From positions 399,755 to 463,754 of the forward strand of contig QRDG01000235.1 of the NCBI GenBank assembly GCA_012064385.1: a DNA stretch of 64,000 nt, read 5' to 3'. The DNA comes from Puccinellia tenuiflora (Eukaryota > Streptophyta > Magnoliopsida > Poales > Poaceae). This document shows, piece after piece, positions 22,476 to 32,389 of the stretch. The notes under the pieces were generated by a model. It was not told where the DNA came from. It did not search any database and saw nothing but the letters and a program-made list of their open reading frames with translations. The position numbers and the translations under genes are program-made. How positions within the stretch are numbered: position 1 is the stretch's first letter; the number at the start of each line of letters is the position of its first letter.

Positions 22476-23826
22476 GATAAAATTCCTTATATGCCACTCC
22501 CTTGAAATCATGTTCCTTATTTGACATCGGTAAAAAAATTCGTCCCTATGTGACCGCTCATCAAAATTTCTTTCCCTTTGTGACACTGCCGTCCCTTCCG
22601 TCACACTGTTCCGGTAAAAAAAATCGGACGATCAAAAATACCCCTCCCTATCTGTCTTATCAAACCAGCAACACGAGAAAAATCATGACCAACGTTCCTC
22701 TCGTCGCTTTCTTGTCCCCACCCAGAACTGAACCCTAGCTAGCGGCGGCGCCGGAGTGGTGGCCGTTCCAGTGGCGGTGGCGTGAGACAAGGCGCGGGGG
22801 GCTAAATGCCTAAACTAAACAATTTTATATTAAGCGCGGCATCCTCTCTTCGGGGCGAGCCCTATCGATGATTTCATTCTGTACAATGTGAAACCTCGGG
22901 GGGGGGGGGGGGGGGGGGGGGGGTGGCATGGTCTGCGCCTTGACGGGGGGTGGCGGCCAAGGCACGGCTGCGGGGGGCGGAGCCAGCACGGCGGCGGACG
23001 GTGACCCAGACGGCCAAGGCGGGGCTGCGGATTGCAGGCAAAGCACGGCGTCGGGACGTCACGGCATGTCTATGGAGCACTCCTCGGCGAGCTCAGCTAC
23101 GGGCGCGAACCATGACGTATGCCGATTTGAGCAGAAGAAGAACACCATATGCCGGCACAGCCCTGCTGGCCTCCCGACGCACACGTCAGCAGCTCGAAGC
23201 CGGCGCGTCCGGCGTCTCCCCAGTCCACTCGCGGGCCTGGTCGGGAACGGCCGCAGCGGCGCGGCGCTTGGTCCGCACGGCGATTATACGATGGGCCGAC
23301 AAGCGAGAGCGCCACACAACCACGAATCAACGATCGATTGGGCCATTGGGGATTATACTCGACGGGCGCGACCAAGCTAGCTAGCTGTGCACTCTCTCTG
23401 ACTCTCTGTATCTGTATCGATTGGAGATTTTTTTTTAGAATCAATCGATTGGGGAATGGGGAAGAGTAGGCAGCTAGCCTCGGCTTCAGGTTTCTTTTGT
23501 ATATACAGGATGGATCCAAATTCAACGTATTTGCTGAAAATTAGAATGATTGGCACTGAACCATATGAACCATATGTGCAGATGTCCAATTTTTCAATTT
23601 TTTGAATAAAATCATAGGACTAAATTTGAATTGAAATCTGGTCACATTATGCACAGGGGTAAAAAGGTCTTTTCATGTCTCTCTTTAACACCGTTAGTGA
23701 ACAAAATGCACTAGAGTGTGGTATAAGGAAAGAAATTTTGAGGAGAGGTCATGTAGGGAAGAAAATTTTCACCGATGTCAAATAAGGAACATGGTTTTAA
23801 GGGAGTGTCATATAAGGAATTTTCTC
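22476..23826. mobile_element. Mutator-like element with long TIRs and GC-rich cargo
   Basis: The 9-bp duplication TATAATGTA flanks it at 22467-22475 and 23827-23835. Terminal inverted repeats of about 110 bp begin GA(T/G)AAAATTCCTTATATG and share CATGTTCCTTATTTGACATC. No transposase is visible. The interior (about 22740-23400) is strikingly GC-rich, with frames up to 150 codons on both strands but no domain I recognise. The GC-rich cargo in AT-rich TIRs resembles a Pack-MULE. The 26-G run at 22898 lies inside. Confidence 0.8.
22898..22923 (+). repeat. Homopolymer run of 26 G
   Basis: Longest of the three G/C runs in the window, inside the Mutator-like element. Confidence 0.9.
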
Positions 23827-24242
23827 TATAATGTATTCCTAAGCACATAAAGGCATTTACTTCACATCCGACCTGTCAGGCTAAAATCCTATGATCTATT
23901 TGACCTACATAATAAGAGCACAATGTATTGAGTATTCCCTAAAAAAAAACAATGTAATGAGTATAGGACATCATAAATGGTAATAACTGAATAGTTTATA
24001 ACGAAATACAGTGGAAATGTGGAATAATAGCTAACAGTAGCCAATTCATTTCTAGCTGAAGGATGGAAACCATATATGAGAAAGATCCAACTTTCAGTAG
24101 TTTGAAGGCATCGTATGCAATTGTAGTAATTGCCAAAATAAATGGACTTATATAATGTAAAATCATGGGTCACAACTCACAAGCATAGAAGTGAAGCAAA
24201 AATCTACCAGATTGTACTACCAATTACCAATCCCTACCTCTT

Positions 24243-24392
24243 AGAAAGTAATAACTGCAACAGATAGCTACTATCAACTTCTTTCCGGGAAAGAATGACA
24301 AACTAGGTCAAAAGGCTCAGAAAGTAATAACTGCAACAGATAGCTACAACTAACTTCTTTCCGGGAAGAAATGACAAACTAGGTCAAAAGGC
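24243..24392. repeat. 76-bp tandem duplication
   Basis: AGAAAGTAATAACTGCAACA starts at 24243 and again at 24319, and both copies end AGGTCAAAAGGC. The copies differ by a few substitutions and a small indel in the middle. Confidence 0.85.
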
Positions 24393-25325
24393 AGTTGATA
24401 CATAATGTTCAAAGTTCAAATAATTAGTGAGCAGTCAGCACTACGATGTTTGCTTTGGCTCTTGATGATATTCTTGGATTTTGTTCACATAATGTAACAT
24501 CAAACTTGTGATTATAAGCAACCAAAAAAAGGACCAAAGGAACACATTGTGGTACTCAATGAATCAAGATGATGTTTATAAGAGAGACAAAAATATGAAA
24601 AAGGAAACCTCTAATGAGCAAATAGGTGTGTGTTTGGTTGGTGCCCACACAAGCCCTGCCATAACAATGGCCGCCCATCATATTTTGGTCTTTGCTTGAT
24701 TTGTTGCCAATGATTGTCCACCTATTTCCCTCACAGATTTTTGCCAAATAATTCGTCAAGTGCATGGGGAACCAAACAAACATACCCACACCAAACAAAC
24801 ATACCCAAGACTCAAAAGTTCTCTCACCCAACGACAGGCCATGGGGTCACAATAAATATTGAGCAAAACATGACAAGCCATGTGACAAGCAATGGAAAGC
24901 AAAAGACATGTAAGTGCAAAGTTTGCAACTTCCATGTCTGACAAGAAGATACGACATGGAGTAACTAGCGCATAATGGCATTACTTTACAAACCATGCAT
25001 CACTACTCATCCATGCCTCTTGCATTGCAGCAACACTCTAATTAAATCAATCAAAAAGTGACCTCACCAAACATTTTAGAACAGAAACCCAAGAATAAAG
25101 CAAAAACATATATCCACATAAAGCTATGCAACGCCGTAAATGTTGCAAAAAAAAGGGAACATAAGAGAAAAGGTGTGACTTGTGGATATTAGCATGCCTA
25201 CCACGCAACCTGTTGTGATCCATATTTCGTATCTGCGACATTTCAAAACCCCACAAGCCTTGGTACTATCTACAACAGTCTTGCTGTAAAATAAAACTAT
25301 GACAGAGAGTAACATGCGGTAGAAT
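24393..25325. other. No confirmed gene; possible Tourist-like traces
   Basis: AT-rich spacer. GTGTGTTTGGTTGGTG near 24626 and CCAAACAAACATACCC near 24775 and 24792 hint at a decayed Tourist MITE, but the ends and target duplication do not resolve. Confidence 0.3.
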
Positions 25326-28300
25326 CACCTTGTAGAAGAATGCACATTCAATACTTCTTTACTTGTGGCATCAGGGGCTGATGTAGAAGCCTTCGACTCG
25401 GCATTAGATTCTAAAGTACCAAAGATAAGATTTGTTCTTTCAGAGTCTGTTACCCTGAGGTGCTCAGGTATGATGACACGATTATCTTCAGAAACATTAG
25501 CCTGTGAAAGCTTCTTAGACAAACCAGCCACGCCCACCTGGTTGCCATCAACAGATGATATAGCACTGCTGCACTGGAGTGTGCTGCATTAGCTGGGCTG
25601 ATTGATTTGGGCTTCCATTCCAAATGTGGGTTACCTGCATGAAAATGAGCAGTATTTATTTTTCACTTATCATATAGTATCAAAACAAAAGAATAGCTCA
25701 ATCAAGGATGCAATGACCCCCTGTAAGAAGTGACTCACATTTGAAACAGTACATGTAAGAATGCTTGTAAGGTTTTAATGGTGGAAGCAGTTAACGCGTT
25801 TTCTGGTCTAAAAGTTGGTGAAAGATCAACGAGTCTGCAGTACAATTCTCTTCAGTGTTAAACTGGCAGCATCCATTTCCAGGTAGTTAAGAACAACGAT
25901 GTATAGATAAAGAAACTGCACACTGATAAGTTGTAGCACTATTTTACAGTGATTCTGATTAGCATAGCAATACATCCTACTAGATACTGCTGCAACTGTT
26001 CAAATTTGACTGTCTGGGTACTTGGTCCACAAAAGACGTACAAAATACTGACATAGTCTGACAGCAAAGTGAGGAAGATCGGACGAATGAGGTGCCTTGG
26101 ATGGAATAGAAAAGGAGGGTGGCCCGAAGCAAATAACTCTCCGTTGATGATGACATGAAAGCTTTAATGCATACTGATGTATGCTGCCAATCTACTTAAC
26201 TGGAGTAAATTTTTGATTTCTACTTATCTGCTTTGCTTATGAACTGAACTTGCCTACTTCACAAGCAAAGGAAAAAAGAACTACGCATGTACGTGCAACA
26301 AACATATGGACATATCAACCATTATCAAGATACTTGTTCAGCAACGTATCTCAACATATATTAAGTTATCATTACATGCTAACCTTTTGAATGACCAACA
26401 TAGATGATTGGCTTCGAATGGTATTGACTTGTCGAAAATGGGTGGGAGGTTTTCGATGAGAAACCAGATAATCTAGATTGTTGTTCAGTTGAAGCATTAC
26501 TCTTCATTGTTGTTGTCACCTTTACTAAGCTGTTTGAAGTAGATGTCTTTGAGGCTGCAGATTCAGAAGGCAGTTGCCTAGCACCAGCTACTCCAACTTC
26601 ACGCTTTATGGCTCCAAATGTTCCAACTGGTCTAGAACCAGGAGGGGGTACATGGATTGGATCCGATGGAGAACAGCACAGTTCACCAGTAAAATTATTT
26701 GTTCCTGATGGTGCAGTTAGCGCTTTGTTTTGGTCGCCCTTCTCCAGAAGACCAGAACTGAATGTGAACCAACCAATGGTGTTCCCATCCTTTCAGATTG
26801 TTCCTGCCCTTGGTCACTAGATAGCTTGACTTCTTTGCCATGGGCTTGAGCATCAATTCTCCGTCCATTGTCAGCTTGAACTGTTCCATGTCCATCACAC
26901 TTTTGAGTAACCAAGTGGTGTTCTGCAGCTTGCTTTTCAGTTGAGCTTCAGAGAAACAGGTCAAGGACATATATGAACACATGTGATACTGGTAAAAATG
27001 GTGCAGCAAGTTCAGTTTACATAGAAGAAAGCATAATGTGAAAACTGTGAGGCAGACAAGCCAATGGTGCTATTGACTATTCGTACATGTAAAGCATGAT
27101 TGTGCATGTGGTCTATGTGGTCAGAGTAAAGATTGTTCGTTCCCATTTACCCAGGTTCAACCCTAGGCTTAGCACAGTATGCTGTATTTATCCAAAGTAC
27201 ACCCAGGCATGAACGCTGGGACATGCTAGCGCTAAGTAAAGGCGATGGAACCTGCAATTTTTTCCCAGTGTGTTTAGGGGAGACTCACTAGAGCGCAGGT
27301 TGTGCATCTTTGTAGCCTTGCAAAGAAGATCATCATGTAAAGCAACACCAACATCATATTTGTCTATACCACCCAATGTATACTCCAAAGATTAATACAA
27401 AACTAGGGAGAGCCATGACTGAACTGACACACTCTACCTTTCGTCTCCAACATTTGAAACGGCATGTTCATTGCTGGAGTCACCATTGTGAAAGGATCCT
27501 GATAAAGTCTCACCATCTGTCTTCTGTTTAGTTCTGTTGTCTTTCACAACACGAAACTCCTGAGTGACTCCTGCAAATAAAAGATACTAACATTAGCAAA
27601 AAAAAATCTTACTCAGAGCACTAGACTAACACAATGAATTGGACGCTTAATGATAAGAATTTCCTATTTTACTGCCATAATTACAGAACAAAAGCACAAT
27701 TGATAAAACCACGTTTCAAAAGTGCAACTTGCTTATGAACATAGTTTCTGATTGCTGTCAAAGGATTATGGCACAAGCAATTTGGAAGCTAGCAAATGTT
27801 AGTATCGCATAGGCACAACAAAGAAAAATGCATACTACGTAGATACCCAAGAATAAAGGTTAAAAGGTATTTTTGTCTCAGCCATCATTAAGCTGGCAGT
27901 TTGAACACCAACCTTGCGCAGAGAACTCCCAATAATACACAAACACCATTAACCCCAACAAGCGGCTCGGGATATGTATGCAAATGCTTAGAAACAGAAC
28001 TCACAAGTCACAACAATCAGCTAAGGAATCAAGTTACCGAAGACACTAGTGGTGGGTACCACAAGTAACTAAGGTTTCTCCAGATGGTACGATTCATGAA
28101 ACCAGCAGATGTCCAGATAGATCAAACATCAATAAACAAAACTAATAATAGATCCACTTGGAATGGGGCAAGTTTGCGACAGATTGGACAGCAGTAAAGA
28201 ATACCAAATGAAGAAATATTTCAACAGGGCCCATTTTTTCCCATAATTCACCTCAACAAGTGTCATGTTCGGCCATTGCTCATTAGTTATTAAATTGAAC

Positions 28301-28560
28301 ATTTTACGCCATTTTATACTACTTGGTACATGAAACCTTACCAGGGAATGAACTTCGAGATTGTCCTCCTCTATTGATGTTTCTATTAAAAACTCTTCCA
28401 GGTTTTGTCCACTCTGTTTGCCTTTCCTTTTGTAACATAATTTCATTGGAACCTTGGTGTCTTCTGTTCTGCACATGCTGCAAGAACTCATTAGACGAGA
28501 CGTGATAATCGTTGAAGTAATTACAATTTACAACTCCTATTGTTGATGTTTCGTCAATTA
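25326..28560 (-). pseudogene. GBF-interacting protein 1 (GIP1)-like pseudogene with introns
   Basis: Several minus-strand exons match, from memory, the plant GIP1-like family, proteins reported to stimulate G-box factor binding. A basic, Gly/Arg-rich piece (KPGRVFNRNINRGGQSR) is at about 28560-28320. GVTQEFRVVKDNRTKQKTDG after an acceptor is at 27560-27434. CSPSDPIHVPPPGSRPVGTF with GAIKREVGV is at 26930-26395. NPHLEWKPKS and VIIPEHLRVTDSERTNLIFG are at 25625-25326. Frame changes within the last two exons indicate decay. Donor and acceptor dinucleotides are mostly kept, so this is a genomic copy, not a processed one. Confidence 0.6.
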
Positions 28561-28942
28561 AATTCAAATATGTAAATGCCAAATTAAAATAGCAAAACAT
28601 GCTTTCAAATTATGCCATACAGTTCTCCAATACAGAAGCAAAACATGCTTTCAAATTATTCCTAGTTGCTAAAAGCAAGAAATATAGACTGCAGAAATAA
28701 AATGTAGGAAAGACAGCAGTAAATCTTTCAGCCAAAGCATTTGCAACATATTGATTCTCGTCAGTTTCAAGAGCTTCACTCGTTACAAGGAAATGGACAT
28801 AAGCTGACACTGCTGGATACAATGAACACCTCTACTCCAGAACTGCTGCCTAAACCATTCATCACTAAAATGCCTTACAAGCTGTTTCAACCGCCCCTAT
28901 TAGTTCTCTACCGCATGATGCTGAAGACCTCGCAACTGCACT

Positions 28943-29680
28943 CTACTTGTCCCGGTCCTCCTCCTTCTTCTGCTGCTCCAGGAAATGATGCGCGCACTCG
29001 ACCTTGATCATATCTGCTATGTCAGTCTTCATGTCGGCCTTCGCCTCCTCCAGCCCCTTGTTGACGGTCGCATGAACCTCTTCCTTGGAGGGAGGAGAAG
29101 GAGGGACTCCAAATACGTGCTTGAAGATCTTGCCGAGTTCGCCCTGGTAATGCGATGCCGCCGCGAGCCCGATCATGGTGATTCCGATGCGGTACGTGAA
29201 CTTGTTCATGCGCTCCGCGACCTTGATGCTCGCCAGCAAGCTCTCGGCGTGGCGGGTGGCGCTGAGGGTGGCCTCGTCGGTGATCTTCTTGGAGAGTCGC
29301 TCATAGCGGTCGAGGCAATCCCACTTCATCTTCCTGAGCTCCCCATCGATGGTCTCCTTGGCGATCTTCCCGAGCTCCCCATCGATGGTCTCCTTGGCGA
29401 TCTTCCCGAGCTCCCCATCGATGGTCTCCTTGGCGATCTTCCCGAGCTCCCCATCGATGGTCTCCTTGGCGATCTTCCTGAGCTCCCCATCGATGGTCTC
29501 CTTGGCGATGCTGCGGACCTCCTCCCGCGTAACCTCGGTGTGGACGAACCGAGGAATGACGGAGGCGCGCGGTCCTGCGGGAAAGAGGGCGGGACGGCTG
29601 ATGGTGGTGATGGTGATGGTGATGGCATGGCGGGAGGTGGAGCGAAGGCGGCCGGCGGCGCGGCTGAGCACACCGGCCAT
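28943..29680 (-). CDS. Putative mitochondrial protein with five 12-residue repeats
   Basis: An uninterrupted 245-codon minus-strand frame starts in a good context (AACAGCCATGGCC) 71 bases downstream of a TATA-like box. Residues 1-45 are rich in Arg, Ser and Thr with almost no acid, as in a mitochondrial presequence. Residues 56-115 are five copies of a 12-residue unit, (G/R)KIAKETIDGEL. Residues 116-160 look helical and charged, 163-175 are hydrophobic (YRIGITMIGLAAA), and the tail 196-245 is again a charged helix ending EEDRDK. I do not recognise a named family. The coiled-coil pattern with one membrane segment suggests an inner-membrane-anchored protein, which is inference only. It is the best intact host gene here. 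A spliced extra exon downstream cannot be excluded. Confidence 0.7.
   Translation of the reverse strand: MAGVLSRAAGRLRSTSRHAITITITTISRPALFPAGPRASVIPRFVHTEVTREEVRSIAKETIDGELRKIAKETIDGELGKIAKETIDGELGKIAKETIDGELGKIAKETIDGELRKMKWDCLDRYERLSKKITDEATLSATRHAESLLASIKVAERMNKFTYRIGITMIGLAAASHYQGELGKIFKHVFGVPPSPPSKEEVHATVNKGLEEAKADMKTDIADMIKVECAHHFLEQQKKEEDRDK
29336..29515 (-). repeat. Five 36-bp coding tandem repeats
   Basis: Units start at 29336, 29372, 29408, 29444 and 29480, all exactly 36 bases with almost no divergence. They encode the 12-residue repeat of the gene above. The near identity points to recent expansion by slippage or unequal exchange. Confidence 0.95.
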
Positions 29681-29750
29681 GGCTGTTTACGAAAGAAAAC
29701 CTAGACTAGATCTAGAAGACACCGCGCGCTGGCGAAGATCGCGATGTACG

Positions 29751-29760
29751 GGTTAAATAG
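29751..29760 (-). promoter_or_regulatory. Probable TATA box of the 12-residue-repeat gene
   Basis: CTATTTAACC on the minus strand lies 71-80 bases upstream of the ATG at 29680, a normal distance for a short 5' UTR. A GC-rich upstream region follows. Confidence 0.5.
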
Positions 29761-30030
29761 CGGCGGAAACTTGGGCGCCCCGTTTATTGGTATGCTCATC
29801 TGCGCCGTCCGTTTTGGATCGGTCGATCAGACGCCACGATCCACACCCCGGACTCCTCCACCAATGGGAGAGGGGAAGAGAGGAGCACACGGATCGTGTG
29901 CTTTTTCAAGTGTCCCTTACAGCGCGTCCCCACTCCCCCCCCACCAACTTTCCCCATTTAGCCTCACGACCGCGTCGCTTACAGTCCGTCCCCACCTCAC
30001 TTTCCCAGTTTCCCCACGCCACCACGCCCC

Positions 30031-30145
30031 TGTCGCTGACAGACCAACCCCACCAGAGTCTCTCCGTCCCCATCTGTGAGACCATTATCAGCCCCCGTCG
30101 CTGACAGCCCTGCCCCACCAGTCACTCTCCGTCCCCATCTGTCAG
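30031..30145. repeat. 50-bp direct repeat upstream of the 12-residue-repeat gene
   Basis: GTCGCTGACAG ... CCCCACCAG ... CTCTCCGTCCCCATCTGT is present twice, at 30031-30080 and 30096-30145, about 65 bases apart. It lies 350-465 bases upstream of the gene on the minus strand and may affect its promoter. Confidence 0.7.
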
Positions 30146-30149
30146 GCGC

Positions 30150-31100
30150 CTGATTTGTAGTCTCGCGGGCAGTTGTTAGGAGACGCAGAATTAGAAAGAA
30201 TGAGCACCTCACGGATACAACTAAACGGTAGTGTCACTTCATCGATTCATTTCGATCTCTACTAGTTTTAAGTTCCTTCATGAAGTTCCAAGGCCAGTCA
30301 AAAATTTAACAGAACCTATAGTGCTCTTAACTTTCACACCTGGTACTTTGCGTACTGTTATTATGCAATTACCGCATATTGATGTCTTTACTCATTTTAG
30401 TGGGATCCAAGTATACAACAAAGCATAAACTACATTTTCCTGCATGTCTATGATCCATATCTACTAGCAGAAACAAGACCAAATTGCTTTTGGTGTCATA
30501 AAGCTAACAATATCCATATGCATTCAAATTTACATGTACAAAAACATGATGAAACTGTGCAAACCGAAATAACAAGGGGAAGGGATGGACTTACTGCAAA
30601 CATTTTAGCTGGATCAAAGTCACTCATACTGCAGCATCGGCTCAGGGATAGCCAGATCAGTACATACTTCTTGGATCATAGGATTTAATTCGGTTCTTTA
30701 GGACAATGAACTCAGAAGTGAGAGCAAATCCCAGAAACAGCTTTGATCCAGGGATCATGCATCTCAGCGGTTAACTTGTAGGGAAAATTTATAACAGAAC
30801 ACCTGACATTTATCTGGGAGGAGAGGAAAAGGGAAAGGAGGTTAATCGGTGTGATGATAGTTGTGAGTCCACAACATGCATATAGAGTTTATAGACCAAA
30901 TAGACATTTCCAGTACTACATTGAAGTTCCAGAATTTAACAATAAAGCAAAGATTACTGAACACAAACACATGCAATTGATACAGCACAAGTGTCAACTC
31001 CACGTCGACGTCAACATGGATAAAGCAAATAAGCTTACTGGCTCTAGCTCAAAAGAACCTCAAAAGTGACTGAATGAAATTTAACCATCAGAAAGAACTG
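30150..31100. other. No recognisable gene or element
   Basis: AT-rich spacer between the 12-residue-repeat gene and the INO80-like fragment. Nothing recognised on either strand. Confidence 0.4.
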
Positions 31101-31103
31101 TAC

Positions 31104-32381
31104 CTTCATGACAAAATTCATCAGGCTGAGCAGCTTCTTATCATTTAGACTGCCACATTTCCCATCAAGCAACTCATTAAGAGAGATCTTATTTCTGCAA
31201 ATTGCAATGACATCAATCTTAACCCGGCGGAGCATAAGCGGCTTCAATATAGCATGCTGCGGATACAGATAACATGTCACGATCTTAAGAAATAATAATG
31301 ATGTACCAAACTTTACCAAGATGAAAATGACATGCAGAAAATACACACAAAAAAATGTTCCTCTGATCTAAGCATTTCAAAGATTCACTAAACCATAGCA
31401 TTCACTAAATATAAAAGTAGCTTACCGGTCAACTAAAGTTATGCTCATTTAAGGTCCCTCCATGTTCAGCATGACCCTCGATACTGGCAAGCAGAAGAAC
31501 TGTAAGCAATAATGAAAACGACTAAAAATAAAGAAGCCAGGGAAAACATTACCCTTTTGAGAACCACTCATTAAACTGTTCATGGCTATCAAACAAAGTG
31601 GGCATAATGAAATGGAGAAGTGCCCATAGCTCAGCCATGTTGTTCTGAATTGGTGTCCCAGTAAGAAGCAAACGATTTCTAAAGTTAAATCTCAGCAAAG
31701 TCTGCCAGCGCTGGCTGCAATGGAGAGAATAAGTAACTCTTTGTCAATCAAGGGCCACACAATAAGAAAATAAAAGATGAAGGCAAGCATGAATTAAGAA
31801 AATATTCCTGCGCTGGCTGCAGTAGAGAGCATTTGAGCAATAAGAAACATCAAACATGCAAGGTACGTGAAAATTCACCTGCTTGAACTTTAAGAACCTG
31901 GGCCTCATCCAGTACCATGTACTGCCACTTAACACGTCCCAAAAGCTTCTCTTAATTCACAGGTATCTGATAATTTGTAATGAGAATGTGGAAGCTAGCA
32001 TCTCTATGGATGAAAACAACAAACACTTCTCATCAGTTTCAGTGATCTGCTTACTTTAAGCTTCACCTGGATGTTGAACAGAAAATTGAGTAATGATTCA
32101 GAATACATGTGATTCAGCAAGAACGTAAACTAGAGTACTGTAAAATGACGCCATGCTGAAGGCCACAATAAACAAATGCAATACCTCCGGCTGACAATTC
32201 TCAGAGAAGTGTTTCGCATCCATTTGTTTTTTCAGCAGAGCAGAAAAAATTCTGTGATGCTTTGGAATGCTTCTAACAATACTTTGCCAGTGTTTCAGAA
32301 AACTTGCCAAGTCTTCTTTCACAATTTCAGAATGTTTCCTTTCCATTATTTGCTTCTTTGGCAAGCTACGTTCGATAATCT
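31104..32381 (-). pseudogene. INO80: INO80 chromatin-remodelling ATPase fragment, five exons
   Basis: INO80 is the Snf2-family ATPase of the INO80 nucleosome-remodelling complex. Exons on the minus strand, in order: 32381-32185 with the DBINO domain (KHWQSIVRSIPKHHRIF, HFSENCQPE); about 32010-31880 with ASFHILITNYQ and the DEAQ box WQYMVLDEAQ; 31714-31553 with RLLLTGTPIQNNMAELWALL; 31486-31426 with GHAEHGGTLNEH; and 31256-31104 with HAILKPLMLRRVK and NKISLNELLDGK. The exon ends mostly keep GT and AG. The first Snf2 motifs, including the ATP-binding loop, are missing between the first two exons, and stops lie in two places. A partial, dead genomic copy. Confidence 0.8.
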
Positions 32382-32389
32382 GCATTGAT

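Noticed and set aside
24624..24807. Possible Tourist MITE with TTTGGTT/AACCAAAC-like ends
   Set aside because: The two ends do not align as inverted repeats well enough, and no TWA duplication could be placed.
29336..29515. Regular 36-bp repeats that resemble a CRISPR array at first sight
   Set aside because: Repeats are contiguous with no spacers and encode an in-frame 12-residue unit in a nuclear plant gene.
28985..29704. 239-codon plus-strand frame opposite the 12-residue-repeat gene
   Set aside because: Its openness follows from the repeat and GC composition. The minus strand has the start context, TATA box and presequence-like N-terminus.
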